Shown here: one piece after another, positions 1-7,233 of the stretch | Layout of the letters: each line of letters begins with the position of its first letter | Position numbering within the stretch: position 1 is the first letter of the stretch | Origin: Pseudomonadota bacterium | GTDB taxonomy: Bacteria > Pseudomonadota > Alphaproteobacteria > Acetobacterales > Acetobacteraceae | Length of the DNA: 64,000 bases | Direction: 5' to 3' | Assembly: GCA_018240405.1 (NCBI GenBank) | Contig: JAFEFW010000616.1 | Span: forward strand, 53,692-117,691 | Notes under the pieces: model-generated | What the model was told of the DNA's origin: nothing | Databases searched by the model: none | The model's input: only the letters and a program-made list of their open reading frames with translations | Made by a program: the position numbers and the translations under genes

Positions 1-2
1 TG

Positions 3-131
3 CGTCTCTCGCGCCAGGCCGATATCTCCAAAGCCCGTCGCGAACTCGGCTTTGAGCCGACCCCGGTGGAAGCGGCGATCGAAGATGCGTGGCAGGACTT
101 CGTCACGCGTGGCATGGCGGCGCGGGCATGA
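3..131 (+). CDS. NAD-dependent epimerase/dehydratase (HpnA-like), C-terminal end only
   Basis: Only the last 42 residues lie in the window; the reading frame is open from the left edge. The tail (DISKARRELGFEPTPVEAAI) resembles the C-terminus of extended short-chain dehydrogenases such as the hopanoid-associated HpnA epimerase and 3-beta-hydroxysteroid dehydrogenase-like enzymes, where a helix with KARRELGF/Y-x-P is usual. Its TGA overlaps the ATG of the sterol methyltransferase by 4 nt, so it is part of the same transcript. Given the neighbours it could act on the sterol nucleus (3-oxidation/C-4 decarboxylation type) or be HpnA-like. The catalytic part is not visible, so the function is an inference. 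Confidence 0.5.
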   Translation, partial: RLSRQADISKARRELGFEPTPVEAAIEDAWQDFVTRGMAARA

Positions 132-1162
132 GCGGGCGGCCGGCCGACCACGGAACGCCCGGCCTGCTGCGCTCTGCGCGTGGCACTGCGGCGCCGGACG
201 CAGTGTCGGCGTCCGTCGACCGCTACCACGCCCTCTATCAGGGTCAGGCGGACCAGCGCCGGCGCGACTATACATCCGTCGTTAACACATATTATGATCT
301 CGTTACGGATTTCTATGAGTATGGCTGGGGCCAGTCGTTCCATTTCGCGCCGCGTGCCCGCGGCGAAACGTTTCGTGAATCGATTCTGCGCCATGAGCAG
401 TGGCTTGCCCTGCGGCTGGGCCTTGTGCCTGGCAGCCAGGTGCTGGACGTCGGATGCGGCGTTGGCGGGCCGATGCGGACGATCGCGCGCTTTGCCGACT
501 GTCACATCACCGGACTCAACAACAACGACTATCAGGTCGAGCGTGCGCGCCTGCATAACCGCCGCGCCGGGCTGGACGCGCGCTGTACCGTTGTGAAGGG
601 CGACTTCATGGCTATGCCGTTTCCGGCAGACAGTTTCGATGCCGCGTACGCCATTGAGGCCACCGTTCACGCCCCGCGCCTTGCCGGCGCCTATGCGGAA
701 GTGGCGCGCGTCCTGAAACCCGGCGGGATGCTGGCCAGCTATGAGTGGGCCATGACGCCCCGCTTCGATCCGGCAGAGCCGGAACACCGCCGCCTGCGGG
801 CGGAGATCGAGTTCACCACCGGCATCGTCCACCTTTCGACTGCCGCCGAGGTCGAAGCCGCGGTCGTGGAGGCCGGGCTGGAGCTGCTGCAGTTCGAGGA
901 CAGATTCCTCGCCAGCGAGGTGTCCTGGCTCGAGCGGCTCGAACCGGCGAAGAACCCGTTCGCGTTGCGCCGCTCCTCGGGTATCGGCAAGCATTTCACC
1001 ACGGCCGCCGTCCGCGTGCTGGAGGCGTTGCGGGTTGCCCCGCGCGGAAGCACGACCGTCGCGCGGCTACTGGAGCAGAGTGGCGAGGTCGTGGTCGCGG
1101 CCGGACAGGCGGGCATTTTCACCCCCGGCCTGCTGGTCGTGGCGCGCAAGCCGGCGTCGTGA
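128..1162 (+). CDS. smt: Sterol C-24 methyltransferase (SMT/Erg6 family)
   Basis: A 344-residue SAM-dependent methyltransferase that should transfer a methyl group to C-24 of a sterol side chain. The sequence tracks yeast Erg6 over its whole length: YYDLVTDFYEYGWG (YEYGWG at 63-68, sterol-binding region I), LDVGCGVGGP (106-115, SAM site), NNNDYQ (131-136), IEATVHAP (176-183, Erg6 has IEATCHAP), VLKPGG, YEW and a C-terminal FTP-x-L-x-VARKP sterol-methyltransferase domain end. The first ~45 residues are not conserved. ATG at 128 was chosen because it forms the 4-nt overlap with the upstream stop; an in-frame ATG at 89 would overlap more. Its own stop overlaps the cyclase start (GTGA). Motif match makes SMT far more likely than a generic methyltransferase; the exact substrate and the number of methylations are unknown. 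Confidence 0.93.
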   Translation: MSGRPADHGTPGLLRSARGTAAPDAVSASVDRYHALYQGQADQRRRDYTSVVNTYYDLVTDFYEYGWGQSFHFAPRARGETFRESILRHEQWLALRLGLVPGSQVLDVGCGVGGPMRTIARFADCHITGLNNNDYQVERARLHNRRAGLDARCTVVKGDFMAMPFPADSFDAAYAIEATVHAPRLAGAYAEVARVLKPGGMLASYEWAMTPRFDPAEPEHRRLRAEIEFTTGIVHLSTAAEVEAAVVEAGLELLQFEDRFLASEVSWLERLEPAKNPFALRRSSGIGKHFTTAAVRVLEALRVAPRGSTTVARLLEQSGEVVVAAGQAGIFTPGLLVVARKPAS

Positions 1163-3159
1163 CGGGTTGGGCTGCGGCGGCGGCACGTGGGACGGAACGG
1201 CTGCTGGCGCAACAGGGTACGGCGGGCTGCTGGGAGGGCGAGGTCGTCTGGTGCCCGGTGATCACCGCGCAGGTGGTGCTGGCCTACGCGGTCATGCGGC
1301 GTCCGATCCCGGAAGACCGGCGGCGGCTGATCCTGCGGCATTTCGCGCGCACACGGCGCCCGGACGGCGGGTGGGGCCTGCATCCGGAGTCACACGCCTA
1401 CCTGTTCGTCACGACGCTGGTGTACGTCGCGGCCCGCCTGCTGGATGAACCGCCGGACGGTGCGCTGCTGCATGATGCGACCGTCTGGCTCCGGCGGCAC
1501 AAACAGGGCCTTGGTACGCTGCCAAGCTGGGGACGGTTCTGGCTGGTACTGCTGGGCCTATACGAGCGCGACCGGCTGACGGTCTGTCCGGCGGAGTTCT
1601 TCCTGCTGCCGTCATCCTTCCCGATTGCCGCGGACCGGCTGTATTGCCACACGCGCGCCATCTACCTTGGCATGGCGTACCTGACCGGGATCCGGCTGCA
1701 GGCGGATCTGGGGCCTCTGGGCGAGACGCTCCGGCAGGAGCTGGCGAGCTTTACGTGCCCCGGCCACCAGCCGCGCTACGAGATTGCGGCGACGGATGTC
1801 TACGTGCCGCCTGGCAGAGGCCTCCGGATAACGTATGAAATCATGCGCCGTCTCGGGCCGGTTTGGCACAAGGTGCCGGGCAGCGCTGGCTTGCGGCGGC
1901 GCGCGCTGGCGCGTTGCCTGTCCCGCATCCGGGCGGCGCAGATCGGTTCGGCCTATCAGGGTCTGTCGCCGGTGAATGGGCTGCTGAATACGCTCGCGCT
2001 TTGGGCGCATGATCCGAACGGGGACGACACGCAAGCCAGCATCGCCGGGCTGGAGGCGTGGTGCTGGCGGGACGAAGCGGATGGGCTGCGCTATGCGGGC
2101 GCCCGCTCGACGAGCTGGGACACCGCGTTCGCGTTGCAGGCGCTGGTCGAGGCCGGCGACATATCACTGGACCAGCATCCCGTCCTGCGCCGGGCCTATG
2201 CCGGTCTCGCCGCACTGCAGCTGACCACTCCGTCGGCCGTGCTCGAGGAAGGACGCCAGGACCCTGTTGGCGGCTGGTGCTTTGGCGAACCGGCGCATGG
2301 CTGGACCGTCAGCGACTGCGCCGCGGAAGCGGTCAGCGCCCTGCTGCTGTGTCACGGCGTTTCGCACCTGATTGCGCCGGAAGACCGCATGCCGGCTGGC
2401 CGGATCACCGCGGCGGTCGGCTTTCTCCTGGCGCGTCAGAATGATGACGGCGGCTTCGGCACCTATGAGCGGCGGCGGGGAGGCCCGCTTCTTGAGCGGC
2501 TGAACCCGTCGGAGATGTTCGGTGCCTGCATGACAGAGCGATCTTATATTGAGTGCTCGGCATCGGCGATCCGCGCGCTGCACCATATCATCGTATGCGC
2601 GCCTACGAGCGTTGACCCACCGATGCGCGTTGCCTGTCAGCAGGCAATCGGGCGCGCCCGGGATTTTCTTTTGAGTTCACAACGAACTGACGGTGCGTGG
2701 GCGGGCTTTTGGGGCATCAATTTCATTTACGCGACCGGCTTCGCCGTGGCGGCACTGCGTGATGCAGGTCTTCCGACGGATCATCCGTCCATTCAACACG
2801 CCGTCTCGTTTCTATGTATGACACAACGTGACGATGGCAGCTGGGGCGAACATTTCTCAGGCTGTCTGACGGGAAGCTATGTCGGCAATCCTACGGGCCT
2901 TGTCATCTCAACGAGTTGGGCTGTACTTGCCTTGTTGCGCGCCTCCGCTGACCTGCTGCCGGCGGCGCGGCGCGGGCTGGACTGGCTTGCCGCCCGGCAG
3001 CAGCCCGATGGCGATTGGCCGCGGGATTCCGTCAATGGCGTGTTCTTCGGCACCGCCATGCTGGATTACCGTTTGTACAACACCTACTTCCCGCTTTGGG
3101 CCCTCAGGCTCGGTAACCGGCGCGCGCTTTCCGTTGCAGTTGCACGAAGTGAGCCGTAA
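1159..3159 (+). CDS. osc: Oxidosqualene cyclase (lanosterol/cycloartenol synthase type)
   Basis: A 666-residue triterpene cyclase with repeated QW-like motifs (DGGWG, DGGFG, DGAWAGFWG, DGSWGEHF, DGDWP). The proton-donor motif is VSDCAAEA with D386. This is the VSDCTAE form of 2,3-oxidosqualene cyclases, not the DxDD form of squalene-hopene cyclases. NPSEMFGACM followed by IECSASAIRAL is another oxidosqualene-cyclase hallmark. Residues before the catalytic Asp are H380 (-6) and V384 (-2), a mix of cycloartenol-type His and lanosterol-type Val. GTG at 1159 is the start: it overlaps the SMT stop by 4 nt and gives a length usual for bacterial family members. It cyclises oxidosqualene made by the epoxidase encoded 1.5 kb downstream. 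The product (lanosterol, cycloartenol, parkeol or other) cannot be read from the sequence. Confidence 0.93.
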   Translation: MTGWAAAAARGTERLLAQQGTAGCWEGEVVWCPVITAQVVLAYAVMRRPIPEDRRRLILRHFARTRRPDGGWGLHPESHAYLFVTTLVYVAARLLDEPPDGALLHDATVWLRRHKQGLGTLPSWGRFWLVLLGLYERDRLTVCPAEFFLLPSSFPIAADRLYCHTRAIYLGMAYLTGIRLQADLGPLGETLRQELASFTCPGHQPRYEIAATDVYVPPGRGLRITYEIMRRLGPVWHKVPGSAGLRRRALARCLSRIRAAQIGSAYQGLSPVNGLLNTLALWAHDPNGDDTQASIAGLEAWCWRDEADGLRYAGARSTSWDTAFALQALVEAGDISLDQHPVLRRAYAGLAALQLTTPSAVLEEGRQDPVGGWCFGEPAHGWTVSDCAAEAVSALLLCHGVSHLIAPEDRMPAGRITAAVGFLLARQNDDGGFGTYERRRGGPLLERLNPSEMFGACMTERSYIECSASAIRALHHIIVCAPTSVDPPMRVACQQAIGRARDFLLSSQRTDGAWAGFWGINFIYATGFAVAALRDAGLPTDHPSIQHAVSFLCMTQRDDGSWGEHFSGCLTGSYVGNPTGLVISTSWAVLALLRASADLLPAARRGLDWLAARQQPDGDWPRDSVNGVFFGTAMLDYRLYNTYFPLWALRLGNRRALSVAVARSEP

Positions 3160-3168
3160 CGTAATCAA

Positions 3169-3897
3169 ATGGCTTCCACGGTCGTCGATGTTGAGCCGGT
3201 GCGCACCGCGGATACGCGTTTGCGGCCAGTGGCCGCGTTTCGCGCACTGCGGGATCTTGCGAGAAGCGAAGGCAAGGATCTGCATGCCGGCGTAGCGTTT
3301 CTGCGCGCGACTCAGGGCCGGTCCGCAATACGCGCGTTTGCCCGGTTCCGCGCCGGCGATGTCGGGCGGCGCATCCTCGATCGCCGTATCATCCTGCGTG
3401 ACCGCCTGCTGGAGCGTGATGCGCTGGAACGCCTGCCGGCGGAAAGTCTTGGGCGCAGTTATCTTGCGTTCATGGAAAGAGAAAACGTGGCTGTGCCCAG
3501 CCTGCTGGACCTGGCGCAGAGCTGCCCGGAGGTGGCGCGAACGGCGGAGGAGCGGCTGTTCGCGGAGCGTACCCATGTCATGCACGACCTTTGGCACGTC
3601 GTCGCCGGTTATGGCACGGAGCCGCTGGGCGAAGTCTGCATCCTGGCAATCCGCAGTGCGCAGATGCGCCATGTCGGTGTGTGGATTCTCTGCCTTGGCG
3701 GTATGCGGCATGTAGAGAATGATCTCGGCCGGGCACGGGCGCGAGCGGCGGTGCGGGAGGCCTTCACACGTGGTCGGCGCGCAGCTTGGCTGTACGGCGT
3801 CGACTGGGAGGCCATGCTGCCGCAGCCGCTGGAGGCGGTGCGTCGCGCGCTCAACCTGACGCCGCCGGTGCGGTACCAGTCGGCGATCGGCGCGTGA
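3169..3897 (+). CDS. Coq4-family protein, copy 1
   Basis: A 242-residue protein of the COQ4 family. Visible are the family's SLGRSYLAFM segment, the metal motif H139-D140-L-W-H143 and, 11 residues later, E155 in GYGTEPLGE, i.e. the HDxxHx(11)E signature. COQ4 acts in ubiquinone biosynthesis, where it is linked to oxidative decarboxylation of the ring. Nothing else from that pathway lies here, and a second Coq4 paralogue follows at once, so a role on a sterol or other lipid intermediate is a reasonable inference. The gene sits 9 nt behind the cyclase, and its stop overlaps the next gene by 4 nt (GTGA). Confidence 0.85.
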   Translation: MASTVVDVEPVRTADTRLRPVAAFRALRDLARSEGKDLHAGVAFLRATQGRSAIRAFARFRAGDVGRRILDRRIILRDRLLERDALERLPAESLGRSYLAFMERENVAVPSLLDLAQSCPEVARTAEERLFAERTHVMHDLWHVVAGYGTEPLGEVCILAIRSAQMRHVGVWILCLGGMRHVENDLGRARARAAVREAFTRGRRAAWLYGVDWEAMLPQPLEAVRRALNLTPPVRYQSAIGA

Positions 3898-4634
3898 GGC
3901 CAGCTGCCAACCGCATCCGGCCGCTTCAGGCACTTCGTGCCTTGCGTGCGCTCGCCCGATCCGGCGGCCAGGATTATGTGCAGGCCGCTACATTCATGAA
4001 TGCGACCGAGGGACGGTCCGGCCAGCGGGGCTTTGCCCGGTTCCGGCAAAGCCCGGACGGCGCGCGCTTGCTACGCGACCAACCCTCGCTGCGCGACGTC
4101 CTTGGCCAAGACCCCAGCGCTCTCGCGGCCTTGCCGTCCGCGTCGCTCGGCCGCGCCTACTACGACTTCATGACGGTGCACGGCTTCTCAGTCGAGGGCA
4201 TGGCCGAACTCGGGCAGGCCGGCGGCGCTCGGCCGATGGATGCGGACGAGCGGTGGTTCGCGGAGCGAATGAACACGCTGCACGATGTACGCCATGTCCT
4301 GGCTGGGTATGGCCAGGAACCGCTGGGCGAATTGTGCCTGCTGGCGTTCCGCTATGCCCAGGCGCGGCATCCGGGCATGGCGTTCTTCGCCATCACCTGG
4401 GGCCTGAAAATGGCACGCGAGCAGCCGGGGGTACCTGTTCTGGCAGCCGTGCGCGAAGGCTATCGCCGTGGCCGGGCGGCGGTCTGGCTCGACGACCTGC
4501 CGTGGGAGACGCTGCTGGCAGAGCCGTTATCCGCACTGCGCGAACGGCTGCGGATCACGCCGCCGAGCCTCTACGCGGGCATTGGCGCTCCGGCGCCGGC
4601 CACCGCCTTCGCCGGCGCGGAGCGCCCGGCATGA
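3894..4634 (+). CDS. Coq4-family protein, copy 2
   Basis: A 246-residue paralogue of the preceding gene. It keeps SLGRAYYDFM, the H130-D131-V-R-H134 metal motif and E146 in GYGQEPLGE. The start is GTG at 3894, inside the stop of copy 1. The two copies share the motif scaffold but differ elsewhere, so this is an old duplication; they could form a heteromer or act in sequence. The stop overlaps the epoxidase ATG by 4 nt. A function in ubiquinone synthesis is possible, but the context argues for a sterol-linked function; this is inference. Confidence 0.83.
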   Translation: MRPAANRIRPLQALRALRALARSGGQDYVQAATFMNATEGRSGQRGFARFRQSPDGARLLRDQPSLRDVLGQDPSALAALPSASLGRAYYDFMTVHGFSVEGMAELGQAGGARPMDADERWFAERMNTLHDVRHVLAGYGQEPLGELCLLAFRYAQARHPGMAFFAITWGLKMAREQPGVPVLAAVREGYRRGRAAVWLDDLPWETLLAEPLSALRERLRITPPSLYAGIGAPAPATAFAGAERPA

Positions 4635-5905
4635 GCACTGACGTCGATGTGGTGGTCGCCGGCGGCGGCGTCGCCGGCAGCACCGCCGCCGCGGCTTTGG
4701 CTGCTCTGGGCTGGTCGGTGCTGATCGTGGAGCCGGGACAGCATCCGGAGCGCCGGCTGGCCGGGGAATTGATCCACCCGGCCGGCGTCGCAGGACTGGA
4801 AACGCTCGGCTTGCTGGGCAGCGACTTCCAGGCCGCCGTACGGTTGCATGGCTTCACCGTTTTTCCGACAGCGTGCGAAACAGGCTGCATAGACCTGCCC
4901 TATCTGTCCGGGGCAGACCGGCCCGGTGTCGCTCTGTCGATGGACCATTCTGCGATCGGCAAGGCCTTACTGGGCGCCACGCTAGCCCACCCCCGGGTAA
5001 CGCTTGCGCAAGGCTGGCGCGTCGGCGGCCTAAATGCACCCGATGATGCGCCGATCGTCACGCTACGCCGGAATGCAGTGACTGAGACCGTCACCTGCCG
5101 GCTTGTCGTCGCCGCGGATGGCGCAGCGTCAGCGGTTCGCGGTTATGCCGGGCTGCATCACCGGCGGATCCGCAACGCCGTTCTCACCGGCTACCGGGTC
5201 CCAGCCGAGGCGCTGCCGCGCCCAGGCCGTGGACATGTTTTTACCGCCTGCGCCGGCCCCGTCCTGGCATACGCCATCAGCGGCGAGGACGCACGGGTGC
5301 TGTTCAACCGCCGGCTCGACGGGACCGTACGGGAGCCGCACGCGCCGCCGACGCTCGATGCACTGCCACCTGTCCTGCGGGAGACGGTTGCGCGCGCGAT
5401 CACAGCCCAATCAGGCCTGCGCTTCGTCAGCAGCGACGTCAGGGTCAGCGGCATAAGTCGCGGTCGCGTCGTCCTGGTCGGCGATGCCGGCGGGAGCTGC
5501 CACCCGATCAGTGCCAGCGGCATGACGATGGGGATCACGGACGCGGTTCACCTTGGCCAGGCTATTGCCGGATGCGGTGGAGATATCGCGCAGGCCCTTA
5601 CGATGTACGGCCGGGAACGCCGGTCCCGTCAGCGGGCGCGCGTGCTGCTGGCCGCGATGCTGCATGAGGTGCTGAGTGGTGACGCCACCACCATGGGGAG
5701 CATGCGAAGCGCTATGCATCGCTATTGGTTGGGCAGCGACCGGGCGCGCGCCGCCTCAATGGCACTGCTTGGGATGGATGATCTGCGGGTCGGCACCATC
5801 CTGCGTGAATTCGTCCACGTCGGGCTCGCAGGATCACTCAGTGCATTCGCCCGGTTTTCGCTGCCAATGATGCGGCATGTCGTTGGCACGATGCGGGTGC
5901 AATAG
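4631..5905 (+). CDS. sqe: Squalene monooxygenase (epoxidase) homologue
   Basis: A 424-residue FAD-dependent monooxygenase with the Rossmann GGGVAG at 11-16. RRLAGELIHPAG follows (GELIHP 45-50), matching the GELLQPGG segment of squalene epoxidases and its following LxxLGL. Further on come the VVAADGAASAVR dinucleotide-fold segment and GDAGG (284-288) with CHPISASGMTMG, the counterpart of GDA-x-x-x-RHPLTGGGMTVA. HVFTACAGPVLAYAIS also matches the epoxidase substrate region. It should convert squalene to 2,3-oxidosqualene, the cyclase substrate. The protein lacks the N-terminal membrane anchor of eukaryotic enzymes. A UbiH-like hydroxylase is the main alternative; the GEL-P-G motif and the neighbouring oxidosqualene cyclase favour epoxidase. 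ATG at 4631 overlaps the upstream stop. Confidence 0.85.
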   Translation: MSTDVDVVVAGGGVAGSTAAAALAALGWSVLIVEPGQHPERRLAGELIHPAGVAGLETLGLLGSDFQAAVRLHGFTVFPTACETGCIDLPYLSGADRPGVALSMDHSAIGKALLGATLAHPRVTLAQGWRVGGLNAPDDAPIVTLRRNAVTETVTCRLVVAADGAASAVRGYAGLHHRRIRNAVLTGYRVPAEALPRPGRGHVFTACAGPVLAYAISGEDARVLFNRRLDGTVREPHAPPTLDALPPVLRETVARAITAQSGLRFVSSDVRVSGISRGRVVLVGDAGGSCHPISASGMTMGITDAVHLGQAIAGCGGDIAQALTMYGRERRSRQRARVLLAAMLHEVLSGDATTMGSMRSAMHRYWLGSDRARAASMALLGMDDLRVGTILREFVHVGLAGSLSAFARFSLPMMRHVVGTMRVQ

Positions 5906-5908
5906 GCC

Positions 5909-7225
5909 ATGGGAATGCCCCTGATGCAGCCTCGCTTCGATGTCGTGATCGCCGGCGCCGGCCCCGGCGGCGCGACTTGCGCCTGGTATCTTGCACGCGC
6001 GGGCCTGCGCGTGGCCCTCCTCGACCGGCATACGTTTCCGCGCGACAAGGTTTGCGGCGATGCGATCTGCAGCCGCGCGCAGATGCATCTTTCCCGCATG
6101 GGCGTATTGCAAGAGATCATGGCCAATGATGAGGGGCATCCGGCTGCCATCGGCGGCATGGTGAGCCCCGGCGGCGTGGTTGCCATCGGTGATTCCAGCG
6201 GGCACATCGCCTCGTCACCGGTCATCGCGATCCGCCGGATCGACATGGACCACCGGATCGTGGTGGCAGCGCAAACCGCCGGCGCGACATTGCTGGAACG
6301 CTTCGACGTCGCCGACGCAACGCTGGACCGGACGGCGGGCACATGGACGGTCCTGTCGGCGGCGGGTGCGACGGTGCAGGGCCGCGTCCTGGTCGCGGCC
6401 GACGGCGCGAACTCGCGGCTCGCCCGGCGCCTCGGCGTCGTTGACGGCCCGGCCGAGGCGGTCTGCAGCCGCGCCTATATCGCCGCGCCAAGCACATCAT
6501 TTGGCTGTGATGGCGTGGCGTTCTACCGCCGCGACCTGCTGCCCGGCTACTGTGCCTTGTTCCGGGAGTCGCGTGAGGAGCTGAACTTCTGCCTCTACAT
6601 CATTCCGGGCGGCGGCGCCGGCACGGGGGATCTTCGTGCGATGCACGAGTCGGTGCTGCGGGACGATCCGTTTGTCAGCCGTGCGGTGGGTCCACGCGCC
6701 GAAATTGGCGCCATGAAGGGTGCGCCCCTGCGGTTGGGTGGCATCCAGCGCAGCTATGCCGACCATCTGATTGTGCTGGGCGACGCTGCGGGCCAGATCG
6801 ACCCGCTGACCGGTGAGGGCATCCAGTACGCCATGGATGCCGCGGAAATCGCCGCCGAGACGCTGCAGTCCCTGCTTCCCCCGGGCCGGCTGACCGAGGC
6901 CGATCTGAGCGTGTACCATGCCCGCTGGTATCGCGCTTTCGGTCGGGATTTCGCCTGGAGCGCCCGAATCGCCGCGTTGTGCGCCCGCCACCCTGGACTG
7001 CTCGACACCGGTGCGCGAGCGCTGCGAGATCATGGCGCACCGCTGCTGGGGCAGTGGGCGGAGGTGATGACGGGCGCACGACCGAAGACGCATTTCCTGC
7101 GCCCAGCCATCGTCATGCCGATGCTGCAGTCCCTGCTGCGGCACACGTTCCGGCTGCGTGGCGAACCGCCGGCCGGGCCATCGCAGGAGCCGGACGCGAC
7201 GGCCATCCTGCGTCGCGCAGCCTGA
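5909..7225 (+). CDS. Geranylgeranyl reductase family FAD-dependent oxidoreductase
   Basis: A 438-residue flavoprotein of the geranylgeranyl-reductase/ChlP family: GAGPGG at 16-21, the family's cysteine motif KVCGDAICSRA with C51-G52-D53, VLVAADGANSRLAR, and GDAAGQIDPLTGEGI for FAD ribityl binding. Members reduce isolated prenyl double bonds or act as halogenases/monooxygenases. Here it lies 3 nt behind the epoxidase and ahead of a P450, so reduction of a sterol side-chain or nuclear double bond is a plausible but unproven task. A second in-frame ATG at 5924 is an alternative start. Confidence 0.8.
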   Translation: MGMPLMQPRFDVVIAGAGPGGATCAWYLARAGLRVALLDRHTFPRDKVCGDAICSRAQMHLSRMGVLQEIMANDEGHPAAIGGMVSPGGVVAIGDSSGHIASSPVIAIRRIDMDHRIVVAAQTAGATLLERFDVADATLDRTAGTWTVLSAAGATVQGRVLVAADGANSRLARRLGVVDGPAEAVCSRAYIAAPSTSFGCDGVAFYRRDLLPGYCALFRESREELNFCLYIIPGGGAGTGDLRAMHESVLRDDPFVSRAVGPRAEIGAMKGAPLRLGGIQRSYADHLIVLGDAAGQIDPLTGEGIQYAMDAAEIAAETLQSLLPPGRLTEADLSVYHARWYRAFGRDFAWSARIAALCARHPGLLDTGARALRDHGAPLLGQWAEVMTGARPKTHFLRPAIVMPMLQSLLRHTFRLRGEPPAGPSQEPDATAILRRAA

Positions 7226-7233
7226 AGGCGGCC

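Noticed and set aside
745-1158. N-terminal extension of the cyclase frame back to 745
   Set aside because: It lies wholly inside the sterol methyltransferase gene in another frame and is low-complexity; GTG at 1159 gives a normal bacterial length and a 4-nt overlap.
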